Source: Brachybacterium sp042666875 (GTDB lineage Bacteria > Actinomycetota > Actinomycetes > Actinomycetales > Dermabacteraceae). Taken from it: a stretch of 64,000 nt of DNA. This document shows positions 7,969-16,165 of the stretch, piece by piece (positions within the stretch are counted from its first letter, which is position 1; each line of letters starts with the position of its first letter). The notes under the pieces were generated by a model. That model was not told the DNA's origin and did not search any database. It saw only the letters and a list, made by a program, of their open reading frames with translations. The translations under genes and the position numbers were made by a program. Location of the stretch: NCBI RefSeq assembly GCF_042666875.1, contig NZ_JBHTCX010000005.1, positions 94,082-158,081 of the forward strand. The letters run 5' to 3'.

Positions 7969-8538
7969 GTGACCGAGACGCAGAGTTCGCAGCAGGACGT
8001 CGTCGACGTTCTCACCGCCGACCATCACGCCATGCTGGACCTGCTGCGGCAGATCCAGGGAAACCCCGACCCGCAGGAGCGCCGGGACACCGCCGACACC
8101 GTGATCGCCGAGGTCATGCGTCACTCGGTGGCGGAGGAGATGATCGTCTACCCCGCGGTGCAGAAGCACGTCCCCGGCGGCGACGAAGAGGTCGAGCACG
8201 ACAAGCAGGAGCACGACGAGCTCGTCGACGTGATGAAGCAGCTCGAGGACGTCGACGCCTCCGGCGCCGAGTTCCTCGACCTCATCAAGACCTTCGAGGA
8301 CAAGCTCGACCACCACGTCCACGACGAGGAGGACGAGCAGTTCCCCAAGCTGCGGGAGAACATCCCCCAGGGCGAGCTCGTGGAGATGGCGGAGAAGGTC
8401 GAGAAGGCGAAGCAGGCCGCTCCGACCCGGCCGCACCCGAACGCACCGCACTCGGAGCTGTTCCACAAGTCCGTCGGCCCGGGTGTCGGCATGGTCGATC
8501 GCCTGCGCGACAAGCTCACCGGCCGCAACACCGACTGA
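7969..8538 (+). CDS. hemerythrin-domain protein
   Basis: The 189-residue protein is a four-helix hemerythrin HHE-type protein. Candidate diiron ligands are seen in TADHHAMLDLL, the HSVAEEMIVYPAV segment, EHDKQEHDEL and DHHVHDEEDEQFPKL. The GTG start has GGAGGGAC upstream. Such proteins bind oxygen or nitric oxide or buffer iron in the cytoplasm. The acidic helical core ends at about residue 145, and the remaining tail is a variable linker. It stands alone between tRNA-Lys and a transporter pair. Confidence 0.9.
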   Translation: MTETQSSQQDVVDVLTADHHAMLDLLRQIQGNPDPQERRDTADTVIAEVMRHSVAEEMIVYPAVQKHVPGGDEEVEHDKQEHDELVDVMKQLEDVDASGAEFLDLIKTFEDKLDHHVHDEEDEQFPKLRENIPQGELVEMAEKVEKAKQAAPTRPHPNAPHSELFHKSVGPGVGMVDRLRDKLTGRNTD

Positions 8539-8549
8539 CGACCCCACGG

Positions 8550-8594
8550 CGCCCGCCTCCGACGCGGCCTGACCGGGCGCGTCGGAGGCGGGCG
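8550..8594. terminator. long hairpin terminator
   Basis: CGCCCGCCTCCGACGCG (8550-8566) pairs perfectly with CGCGTCGGAGGCGGGCG (8578-8594), 11 bases after the hemerythrin stop. Confidence 0.8.
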
Positions 8595-8767
8595 TGCGTC
8601 CGGCGAGCCTTCGCTCCGGTGCGGGCCTCGCGATGCGTGGACCCGGCTCGTGGATCTACCTCCCGGTCCGTCCCGCCGCTGAGGGGCGCAGCAGCGACCG
8701 TGGTGTGCCTACAGTGTCCCGGTGCAGGGCCGGTCGGGGCATGACCGGCCGCATCGGAGGAGATTTC

Positions 8768-9256
8768 ATGCTGAGCACACGGATCACACGATTCCTGGTC
8801 CTCATCGGGATGCTGGTCATCGCCGCGACCGGATGCCAGGGCCACTTCCCCGCAGACGCGCAGGGAACGCTCGACCGCGCCACCGGCGGTGAGCTGCGCG
8901 TCGGTATCAGCGAGAACCCGCCGTTCACCGAGGTCGGTCCCGAGGGGGAGGTCAGCGGCTCCGAGGTGGAGCTGGTGAGCGAGTACGCCGAGTCCATCGA
9001 CGCCGAGATCACCTGGGTGCCGGCGGGGGAGAACACCCTTGCCGAGAAGATGAAGGCCGGCCAGCTCGACCTCGTCGTCGGCGGCCTGTCCTCGAAGGCA
9101 CCCTGGTCCTCGAAGATCGCCCTGACCCGGCCCTATACGACCACCGAGGGTCCCGAGGGCAAGACGGTGAAGATCGTGATGGGTGTACAGCCCGGTGAGA
9201 ATGCCCTGATGGTCGATCTCGAGCGGTTCCTCGCGAAGGAGGCTGGTGAGCTGTGA
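8768..9256 (+). CDS. short substrate-binding lipoprotein (SBP_bac_3-like)
   Basis: The 162-residue protein has a lipoprotein signal with the lipobox IAATGC (Cys at residue 23). A solute-binding fragment follows: GELRVGISENPPFTE, then GSEVELVSEYAESIDAEITW and MKAGQLDLVVGGLSSK. It is far shorter than a full family-3 binding protein (about 250 residues) and lacks most of the second lobe. It overlaps the next gene by 4 bases (GTGA), so the two are translationally coupled. The start at 8768 has GGAGGA upstream. It may deliver or sense a ligand for the coupled cation transporter. Confidence 0.8.
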   Translation: MLSTRITRFLVLIGMLVIAATGCQGHFPADAQGTLDRATGGELRVGISENPPFTEVGPEGEVSGSEVELVSEYAESIDAEITWVPAGENTLAEKMKAGQLDLVVGGLSSKAPWSSKIALTRPYTTTEGPEGKTVKIVMGVQPGENALMVDLERFLAKEAGEL

Positions 9257-10266
9257 GCGAGCATGATGGTGAAGGCGGCGAGGAGGACACCGGTTCGGGC
9301 CGCGATGCGATGGGCCAGGAGCAGCGCAAGGTGCTGCAGCGCGCCATCCGCCTGGAATGGATCACGCTGGCGTGGATGTCGGCCACCGTCGCCCTGGTGG
9401 CCCTCGTGGCAGGCCAGTCCCAGGCGATGCGGGCGGCCTGGGCCGAGGACATGCTCTCTCTGCTGCCCCCGATCGCCTTCCTGATCGCCACCCGCCGTAT
9501 CCGCAAGCAACCCGATCGCCTGCACCCCTACGGATTCCACCGCTCCATCGGGGTCGCCCATCTGGTTGCCGCGCTCGCACTGCTGGTGATGGGCGCGTAC
9601 CTGTCCATCGACTCGGTCAAGACGCTGGTCACGGTCGAGCGACCCCCGATGGGGCTGACCGTGATCGCCGGTCACGGCATCTGGTCGGGCTGGCTGATGG
9701 TGGCCGTCATGGCCGTCACCAGCATCGGACCGGTGGTGCTGGGCCGGATGAAGCTGAAGCTGTCCGAGCCGCTGCACGACAAGGTGCTGTTCGCCGACGC
9801 CGACATGAACAAGGCGGACTGGACCACCGCTGTCGCGACCATCGGCGGTGTGCTGGGCGTGGGCCTGGGCCTGTGGTGGGCGGACTCGGTGGGCGCACTG
9901 ATCGTCTCCGTCTCGATCCTCCGCGACGGCCTGAAGAACCTCCGCTCCTCGATCGGCGGTCTCACCGACACCGAGGCTCGCACCTATGACGACTCCGAGC
10001 CGCACCCGCTGACCCTGGAGATCGAGCAGCATGCCGACGCGGCGCCGTGGGTGCGCGAGGCGCGCGCTCGGGTGCGCGACGAGGGACACGTCTTCCACGC
10101 CGAGGTGTTCGTCGTCCCCCATGAGCAGCATGGGGGAGGGGCCGGGAACTGCGCGGAGCTTCGCGATCGGATCCGTGACCTGGACTGGAAGGTCCACGAC
10201 GTGGTGGTCGCGCCGGTGCCGGAGCTGCCGCCGACCCAGACCTTTCGGTCGACCCTGCGGACGTGA
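9253..10266 (+). CDS. cation diffusion facilitator family transporter
   Basis: The 337-residue protein starts at GTG overlapping the upstream stop. It has an acidic N-terminus and about six hydrophobic segments, including LAWMSATVALVALVAG and LVAALALLVMGAYLSI. The CDF-like metal-site regions read KQPDRLHPYGFHR and DADMNKADWTTAVATIGG, and a cytoplasmic C-terminal domain ends DLDWKVHDVVVAP. The expected role is zinc, manganese or iron export. The histidines and aspartates at the usual sites are partly replaced (DADMNKAD instead of HxxxD), so metal choice is uncertain. Confidence 0.85.
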   Translation: MSEHDGEGGEEDTGSGRDAMGQEQRKVLQRAIRLEWITLAWMSATVALVALVAGQSQAMRAAWAEDMLSLLPPIAFLIATRRIRKQPDRLHPYGFHRSIGVAHLVAALALLVMGAYLSIDSVKTLVTVERPPMGLTVIAGHGIWSGWLMVAVMAVTSIGPVVLGRMKLKLSEPLHDKVLFADADMNKADWTTAVATIGGVLGVGLGLWWADSVGALIVSVSILRDGLKNLRSSIGGLTDTEARTYDDSEPHPLTLEIEQHADAAPWVREARARVRDEGHVFHAEVFVVPHEQHGGGAGNCAELRDRIRDLDWKVHDVVVAPVPELPPTQTFRSTLRT

Positions 10267-10327
10267 ACGCCCCAGGCCTCTACCGTGGAGACCTCCGCAC
10301 GGATGACATCGAGGCGAGGACACGATC

Positions 10328-11524
10328 ATGAGAGCAGTGACCTGGCAGGGTACCGAGCACGTGAGCGTGGAGGATGTTCCCGACCCCACGATCCAGCAGC
10401 CCACCGACGCGGTGATCAGGGTGACCTCCACCGCGATCTGCGGCTCCGATCTCCATCTGTACGACGTGCTCGTCCCATTCATGAGCCCCGGGGACGTCAT
10501 CGGCCACGAGCCGATGGGGATCGTCGAGGAGGTCGGCCAGGACGTCACCCACGTCCGGCCCGGTGATCGCGTCGTGGTCCCCTTCAACATCGCCTGCGGC
10601 CACTGCGGCATGTGCTCGAGCGGGCTGCAGTCCCAGTGCGAGACCACCCAGGTCACGGAGTACGGCTCCGGGGCGGCCCTGTTCGGCTACTCGAAGCTGT
10701 ACGGACAGGTCCCCGGCGGCCAGGCCGAATACCTCCGCGTTCCGCACGCCGACTACGGGCTGGTCAAGGTCGGTGCGGAGCTGCCCGACGAGAACTACCT
10801 CTTCCTCAGCGACATCCTTCCCACGGCCTGGCAGGGCGTGAAGTACGCCGACGTGCCCGACGGCGGGACCCTGGCCGTGATGGGGCTGGGTCCCGTCGGC
10901 CAGCTGGGCGCGCGGATCGGGCGCCATCTCGGTGCTCGTGTGATCGGCGTCGATCCCGTTCCTGAGCGGCGCGCCATGGCCGAGCGTCACGGCATCGAGG
11001 TGTTCGACCTCGGCGAGGACACCGTCGACGAGATCCGGGAGCAGACCGGTGGCCGCGGACCCGACGCCGTGCTGGACGCGGTCGGGATGGAAGCCGAGGG
11101 GAGCCCGTTCGCCGGCCTGGCCCACTCGCTCGTCGCGAAGCTGCCCAAGGCGATCTCCGGGCCGATGATGGAGCGCGCCGGCGTCGACCGCCTCGCCGCC
11201 CTGCACACCTCGATCGACCTCGTCCGCCGGGGCGGGACCGTGTCGCTGTCCGGCGTCTACGGCGGCACCGCCAGCCCGATGCCGCTGCTGACCATGTTCG
11301 ACAAACAGGTCCAGATGCGCATGGGCCAGTGCAACGTGCGCTCGTGGACCGATGACCTGCTGCCGCTGGTCGAGGACCCCGCCGATCCGCTCGGCGTCGG
11401 GGACCTGGTGACGCATCGCCTGCCGCTCGAGGAAGCACCCGTCGGCTACGACCTCTTCCAGAAGAAGCACGACGGGTGCATCAAAGTCGTCCTCGACCCC
11501 TCCGGCGCCGCACCGTCCAGCTGA
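10328..11524 (+). CDS. zinc-dependent alcohol dehydrogenase, formaldehyde-dehydrogenase-like
   Basis: The 398-residue MDR protein has the catalytic zinc site AICGSDLHLYD and the GHEPMGIVEEVG motif. The structural zinc loop is CGHCGMCSSGLQSQCE (Cys spacing intact), and the NAD site is MGLGPVGQLGARIG. Length and the insertion after VLDAVGMEAEG resemble the glutathione-independent formaldehyde dehydrogenase-like group. Substrate not determined; oxidation of small alcohols or aldehydes is likely. It stands just ahead of a stress-type SDR. Confidence 0.92.
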   Translation: MRAVTWQGTEHVSVEDVPDPTIQQPTDAVIRVTSTAICGSDLHLYDVLVPFMSPGDVIGHEPMGIVEEVGQDVTHVRPGDRVVVPFNIACGHCGMCSSGLQSQCETTQVTEYGSGAALFGYSKLYGQVPGGQAEYLRVPHADYGLVKVGAELPDENYLFLSDILPTAWQGVKYADVPDGGTLAVMGLGPVGQLGARIGRHLGARVIGVDPVPERRAMAERHGIEVFDLGEDTVDEIREQTGGRGPDAVLDAVGMEAEGSPFAGLAHSLVAKLPKAISGPMMERAGVDRLAALHTSIDLVRRGGTVSLSGVYGGTASPMPLLTMFDKQVQMRMGQCNVRSWTDDLLPLVEDPADPLGVGDLVTHRLPLEEAPVGYDLFQKKHDGCIKVVLDPSGAAPSS

Positions 11525-11683
11525 TTCGCGACCGGCGGCCGGGCCCGAACCGGCGGCCACCTGCGGTCCGGCACGTGGTCCCACAGCAGCGTCCCGCGAC
11601 CGCCCGTCGGGCCCTCTCAGACCGGCGGCCACGCACACCGTGGCCGTCACGCACAGATGAACCGCACCGAGGAGAGGATCCAT

Positions 11684-12583
11684 ATGGCCTCGAACGACCA
11701 GCTCGCACTCGTCAATCCCGTCGACCGTTTCCCCGACGTCTCGCCGCCGAAGCAGGACCAGCCCGAACCCGGTCTCGACGCCGAACTGATCCCCGGCACC
11801 GACCGCGGTGAGGACACCTACCGCGGCACCGGCCGTCTCGAGGGTCGCAAGGCACTGATCACCGGCGCCGACTCCGGCATCGGCTCCGCCGTCGCCATCG
11901 CCTTCGCCCGCGAGGGCGCGGACGTGGCCATGAACTACCTTCCGGCCGAGCAGAAGGATGCCGAGCACGTCGCCGGCGTCATCGAGCAGACCGGTCGCAA
12001 GGCGGTGCTGCTGCCCGGTGATCTCTCCGACGCGGCGTTCTGCGCCCAGCTGGTCGAGGACGCCGTGCGCGAGCTCGGAGGCCTGGACGCCCTGGTCAAC
12101 AATGCCGGGCGCCAGATCGCCATCGAGAGCCTCGAGGATCTCGAGGACGAGCAGTGGGTCAGCACCTACGAGGTCAACATCCACGCGATGTACCGCATCA
12201 CCAAGGCTGCTCTGAAGCACCTCCCCGCCGGGGGCACGATCGTCAACAGCACCTCCATCCAGGCGTACCAGCCCTCGGAGACGCTGATCGACTACGCCTC
12301 GACCAAGGCCGCGATCAACAACTTCACCAAGGGCCTGGCCCAGCAGCTCGCCCCGCGCGGCATCCGCGTCAACGGTGTGGCGCCCGGGCCGATCTGGACG
12401 CCGCTGCAGGTCTCCGACGGGCAGCCCAAGGAGGCCCTGCCCGAGTTCGGCAAGAGCACGCCGCTGGGCCGCGCCGGTCAGCCCACCGAGCTGGCCCCGG
12501 CCTACGTCTTCCTCACCTCCCCGGAGTCCAGCTACGTGCTGGGGGAGACGCTGAACGTCAACGGCGGAATGCCCTCGCCGTGA
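11684..12583 (+). CDS. SDR family oxidoreductase, general-stress-protein 39 type
   Basis: The 299-residue protein begins with the extended N-terminus typical of GSP39/YhxC-like SDRs (PPKQDQPEPG...PGTDRGEDTYRGTGRLEGRK). It has the TGADSGIGSAVAIA cofactor motif, NNAG, catalytic Ser in NSTSIQAY and YASTK (Y and K in proper spacing), and it ends NVNGGMPSP. The ATG at 11684 is preceded by GAGGAGAGG. Members are induced in general stress; the substrate is unknown. Confidence 0.92.
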   Translation: MASNDQLALVNPVDRFPDVSPPKQDQPEPGLDAELIPGTDRGEDTYRGTGRLEGRKALITGADSGIGSAVAIAFAREGADVAMNYLPAEQKDAEHVAGVIEQTGRKAVLLPGDLSDAAFCAQLVEDAVRELGGLDALVNNAGRQIAIESLEDLEDEQWVSTYEVNIHAMYRITKAALKHLPAGGTIVNSTSIQAYQPSETLIDYASTKAAINNFTKGLAQQLAPRGIRVNGVAPGPIWTPLQVSDGQPKEALPEFGKSTPLGRAGQPTELAPAYVFLTSPESSYVLGETLNVNGGMPSP

Positions 12584-12846
12584 GGCGCTGCGGATTTGTG
12601 GAATGTCGATGAGGCCGCCCGAGAACGGCGCGCCCCGGGGGAGTCGGAGAACGCCGGGGCCACCCGATGGCTTTCGCGAACAAGCAGGCACTGACCACTC
12701 GGCAAGGCCTGTGACCTCGATTCGCGGGGCGGGGCTTGTCCGTTCCCGGCGGCGGTGTTAAGCCTGTATCAGCCGGGTTTACCGGTGACACGTCGCTGGA
12801 GGTGAATCGCCTGGTGCGCCCTCCGGCCGATCTGAAGGAGGAATGC

Positions 12847-13083
12847 ATGCCTGCTGGACAGACTGGTTTCGACGACGTCACGTTCGACCTGATCTCCGTG
12901 CAGTACCACGCACTCAAGGCCGGCCATGATTACGGCCAGTACGTGCGCGATGCGCGAAATGCGGAGCAGGAGGAGATCGCAGCCTTCTTCGAGAAGGTCA
13001 TGGAACAGGACGCCGAGCGTGCGAAGGAATGCCATCGGTTCCTCCGCGAGCTCGGCGGGACCGACAACACGAGCCCCAACTGA
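12847..13083 (+). CDS. small hypothetical helical protein
   Basis: The 78-residue protein is almost entirely predicted helix (YHALKAGHDYGQYVRDARNAEQEEIAAFFEKVMEQDAERAK in segments) with a ferritin-like flavour. Histidines and glutamates recur but there is no firm metal motif. AAGGAGG precedes the ATG by 5 bases, a very strong ribosome site. It is followed by a terminator shared with the convergent copA gene. Confidence 0.75.
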   Translation: MPAGQTGFDDVTFDLISVQYHALKAGHDYGQYVRDARNAEQEEIAAFFEKVMEQDAERAKECHRFLRELGGTDNTSPN

Positions 13084-13168
13084 GGGGCAGCCCGAGACTC
13101 AGCGGGGAACGCTCATCGGCTTCCGCGATGACGTGACCCCCGGACCGGGCCCGCCCGATCCTCACCAC

Positions 13169-13200
13169 GAAGGCCCTGCCGGCATCCCGGCGGGGCCTTC
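13169..13200. terminator. terminator between convergent genes
   Basis: GAAGGCCCTGCCGG and CCCGGCGGGGCCTTC form a near-perfect stem with one G-T wobble, between the small helical protein gene and copA. Confidence 0.8.
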
Positions 13201-13264
13201 GCCGTGCCGGCACCGCGATGCAGAGCGCACGCGCAGCGGCAGCTGGGGCCACCTGAGCGCTCGC

Positions 13265-15577
13265 TCAGCGAGACGCCGGGAGCGAGTCCCCGGCCCGACC
13301 CGCGAAGCCGCGCAGGCGCAGGCTGTTGATGACCACGAAGACGCTGGAGAACGCCATCGCCGCCCCCGCCAGCATCGGGTTCAGCAGCCCCAGCGCGGCC
13401 AGTGGGATGGCCGCCACGTTGTACGCGAAGGCCCAGAACAGATTGCCCTTGATGACGGCGAGGGTGCGCCGGGAGAGGCGGATGGCGTCGGCCGCGCTGC
13501 GGAGATCTCCGCGCACCAGCGTGAGGTCGGCCGCCTCGATCGCGACGTCGGTGCCGGTGCCCATCGCCAGGCCCAGGTCGGCCTGGGCGAGCGCGGCGGC
13601 GTCGTTGACGCCGTCACCGACCATCGCCACGACCTTGCCGTCGTTCTGGAGGCGGGAGACCACGTCGATCTTGTCCTGAGGCAGCACCTCGGCGATCACC
13701 TCGTCGATGCCGACCTCCGCGGCGATCTGCTGCGCGGCGGCGCGGTTGTCCCCAGTCAGCAGGATCGGTGTCAGTCCCAGCGCGCGGAGCGAGCGGATCG
13801 CCTCCGCACTGGTGGGCTTGACAGTGTCGGCGACGACGAGGACTCCCTGCGCCTGTCCCTCCCAGCCGACGATCACGGCGGTGCGGCCCTGACGCTCGGC
13901 GTCGGCCTTCGCGGTGGTGAGGGCAAGATCCAGGAGCCCGGCATCCAGCCCGTGCGAGCTCTCGCCCGGGACCGGCTCGGCGAACAGGCCCTCGCGACCG
14001 ACGAGCACGGTCTTCTCCTCGACGGTGCCGCGCACGCCGCGGCCTTCGAGGTTCTCGAACTCGGCCGGCGTGGGCAGCGTGCCGATCTCCTCGGCGGCGC
14101 CGCGCGCGATCGCCCGGGCGATGGGATGCTCGGAGGCGTCCTCGACGGCACCCGCCAGGCGCAGCAGCTCCGCGCGGTCCACGCCGGCGGCGGGGACGAC
14201 GTCGAGGAGCGTCATGGTGCCCGTGGTGACGGTGCCGGTCTTGTCCAGCACCACGGTGTCGACCCGGCGCGTGGACTCGAGGATCTCAGGGCCCTTGATG
14301 AGGATGCCCAGCTGGGCGCCGCGGCCGGTCCCCACCAGCAGCGCGGTCGGGGTGGCCAGGCCCAGCGCGCACGGGCAGGCGATGATCAGGACCGCCACAG
14401 CGGCGGTGAAGGCGGCCTCGACGGGGAACCCCGCGACGAGCCAGCCGATCAGCACCAGGACGGCGAGCGTGAGGACGACGGGGACGAAGACCGCCGAGAC
14501 CCTGTCCGCCAGTCGCTGGACCTCGGCCTTGCCGGACTGCGCCTCCTCGACCATCGCGGCCATCCGCGCCAGCTGGGTGTCGGAGCCGACCCGCGAGGCC
14601 CGCACCAGCAGACGGCCGCCGGCGTTGACGGTGGCTCCGGTGACGTCGTCACCCTCGCCCACCTCGACGGGGACCGCTTCGCCGGTCAGCATCGAGACGT
14701 CGACCGCGGAGCGCCCGGAGACCACCGTGCCGTCGGTCGCGATCTTCTCGCCGGGACGGACCACGAACTCATCGCCCACGGCCAGCTCGGAGACCGGGAT
14801 GCGGCTCTCCTCGCCGCCTCGCAGCACGGCCACGTCCTTGGCGCCCATGTCCAGCAGGGCCCGCAGTGCGGCACCGGCCTGTCGTTTGGACCGCTTCTCG
14901 AGGTAACGGCCCAGGAGGATGAACATCGTGACCCCGGCGGCCACCTCGAGGTAGATGTTCGCCGCCCCGTCGGACGGCGCGATGCTCAGCTCGAAGCTGT
15001 GCCTCATGCCGGGCATGCCTGCCGAGCCCAGGAACAACGCATACAGCGACCACAGGAACGCCGCGGCGGTGCCGACCGAGATCAGCGTGTCCATGGTCGC
15101 CGCGCCGTGGCGGAGGTTGACCCAGGCGGCACGGTGGAACGGCCAGCCGGCCCAGACGATGACGGGGGCGGCCAGGGCGAGCGAGGCCCACTGCCAGTAG
15201 GTGAACTGCAGCGCCGGGATCATCGCCAGGAGGATGACCGGCACCGAGAGCACCACCGATCCGATCAGCCGCTGCCGCAGCGAAGCGAGTTCCGGATCCT
15301 GCTGCTTCTCGCCGTGCGGGTCCTCGTCGGCGGCCGCTGGCTGCGGAAGCGTCGCGGTGTACCCGGTCCGCTCCACTTCGGCCACCAGGTCCTCGGGGGA
15401 GTAGCCCTCAGGCGCCGTGACCCGCGCCTTCTCGGTCGCGTAGTTGACCGAGGCGGTCACACCATCGAGCTTGTTGAGCTTGCGCTCGATCCGGTTGGCG
15501 CACGAGGCGCACGTCATCCCGCCGATCTCGAGCTCGATATCGGCGCCGAGGGGCAGCTGGGACGGTGACGTGGGCAT
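13265..15577 (-). CDS. copA: copper-exporting P1B-type ATPase (CopA)
   Basis: The 770-residue protein has one N-terminal heavy-metal-associated domain with GGMTCASC at about residues 19-26. The membrane CPC motif is in IIACPCALGLA (about 399), and the phosphorylation site is DKTGTVTTG (about 443). The SEHPIARAIARG helix (HP dipeptide) and the MVGDGVNDAAALAQADLG hinge are present. CPC plus the single HMA marks a Cu(I) exporter of the cytoplasmic membrane. It lies just downstream of copZ on the same strand, 80 bases away, behind a CsoR-like operator, so expression is probably copper-induced. Confidence 0.95.
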   Translation of the reverse strand: MPTSPSQLPLGADIELEIGGMTCASCANRIERKLNKLDGVTASVNYATEKARVTAPEGYSPEDLVAEVERTGYTATLPQPAAADEDPHGEKQQDPELASLRQRLIGSVVLSVPVILLAMIPALQFTYWQWASLALAAPVIVWAGWPFHRAAWVNLRHGAATMDTLISVGTAAAFLWSLYALFLGSAGMPGMRHSFELSIAPSDGAANIYLEVAAGVTMFILLGRYLEKRSKRQAGAALRALLDMGAKDVAVLRGGEESRIPVSELAVGDEFVVRPGEKIATDGTVVSGRSAVDVSMLTGEAVPVEVGEGDDVTGATVNAGGRLLVRASRVGSDTQLARMAAMVEEAQSGKAEVQRLADRVSAVFVPVVLTLAVLVLIGWLVAGFPVEAAFTAAVAVLIIACPCALGLATPTALLVGTGRGAQLGILIKGPEILESTRRVDTVVLDKTGTVTTGTMTLLDVVPAAGVDRAELLRLAGAVEDASEHPIARAIARGAAEEIGTLPTPAEFENLEGRGVRGTVEEKTVLVGREGLFAEPVPGESSHGLDAGLLDLALTTAKADAERQGRTAVIVGWEGQAQGVLVVADTVKPTSAEAIRSLRALGLTPILLTGDNRAAAQQIAAEVGIDEVIAEVLPQDKIDVVSRLQNDGKVVAMVGDGVNDAAALAQADLGLAMGTGTDVAIEAADLTLVRGDLRSAADAIRLSRRTLAVIKGNLFWAFAYNVAAIPLAALGLLNPMLAGAAMAFSSVFVVINSLRLRGFAGRAGDSLPASR

Positions 15578-15657
15578 GGGGCTCTCTCTCGGGACGTGGG
15601 GTCGACTCGGGCGTCCGGCCGTGCCGGGTGACCGGTCGGTTCGCCAGGCTTCGGCTC

Positions 15658-15873
15658 TCAGGCCCGGGTCGCGGAGTAGCCGGCTTCCTCGACCGCAGCC
15701 AGGACGTCGCCGTCCTCGACGGGCTGATCCGAGGTGACGACCAGGTCGCCGGTCTCGTGGCTGACCTCGATGTGCTGGACCCCGGGAATCTCGCCGACCT
15801 CCTCACGCACCGACATCTCGCAATGTCCGCACGTCATTCCGGTGACCTGGAATCGGCTCGTGGTCGCGCTCAT
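15658..15873 (-). CDS. copZ: copper chaperone, heavy-metal-associated domain (CopZ)
   Basis: The 71-residue single HMA domain has the metal site GMTCGHCEMSV (CxxC) at about residues 11-21 and the EEAGYSAT end typical of CopZ. It should bind Cu(I) in the cytoplasm and hand it to CopA, the next gene. AAGGAGAG lies just upstream of the ATG at 15873. An upstream extension to 15966 in frame is dismissed because it would run through the operator. Confidence 0.93.
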   Translation of the reverse strand: MSATTSRFQVTGMTCGHCEMSVREEVGEIPGVQHIEVSHETGDLVVTSDQPVEDGDVLAAVEEAGYSATRA

Positions 15874-15936
15874 GAGGCTCTCCTTCGTGTTCTCGGGCGC
15901 CGACGGGGTCTCCGGTCGGCGGTCGTCTCTCCACGA

Positions 15937-15959
15937 TTTATACCCCTGGGGGGTATAAA
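15937..15959. promoter_or_regulatory. CsoR-type operator in front of copZ-copA
   Basis: TTTATACCCC and GGGGTATAAA form an inverted repeat around TGG. It matches the known pattern of copper-sensing CsoR operators (TATACCCC..GGGGTATA). It is 64 bases upstream of the copZ start, where a promoter would lie. Assignment to CsoR is by resemblance to the consensus. Confidence 0.8.
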
Positions 15960-16042
15960 AGGTCAAGCGTGACGAGATTGATCGCGCGGAGCGTGGCGCC
16001 AGCTCCTGCCGGGTGCGAGACCTTTCGGGGCCGTTGCCTACG

Positions 16043-16058
16043 ATACCCCTGGGGGGTA
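16043..16058. promoter_or_regulatory. second CsoR-type operator in front of copB
   Basis: ATACCCCTGGGGGGTA has the same core as the operator at 15937-15959 (identical over TACCCCTGGGGGGTA). It lies 108 bases upstream of the plus-strand ATPase start. The two sites are about 100 bp apart, so each divergent promoter has its own copy. Confidence 0.8.
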
Positions 16059-16165
16059 CGGTGGCGTCGTCGCGGCCGGCGGTCCGACGCCGTCACGCCT
16101 TTCGACGCCGTGCCGCAGCCCAGCACTACCCACTGCCCTGCAGGTCCGCGTCGATCAGGAAGGAC

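Noticed and set aside
10280..12691. 803-residue minus-strand ORF opposite the alcohol dehydrogenase and SDR
   Set aside because: Antisense of two well-supported genes, low-complexity composition.
12926..15568. 880-residue plus-strand ORF opposite copA
   Set aside because: It is the antisense frame of copA, rich in Arg/His/Gly with no domain, caused by high GC content.
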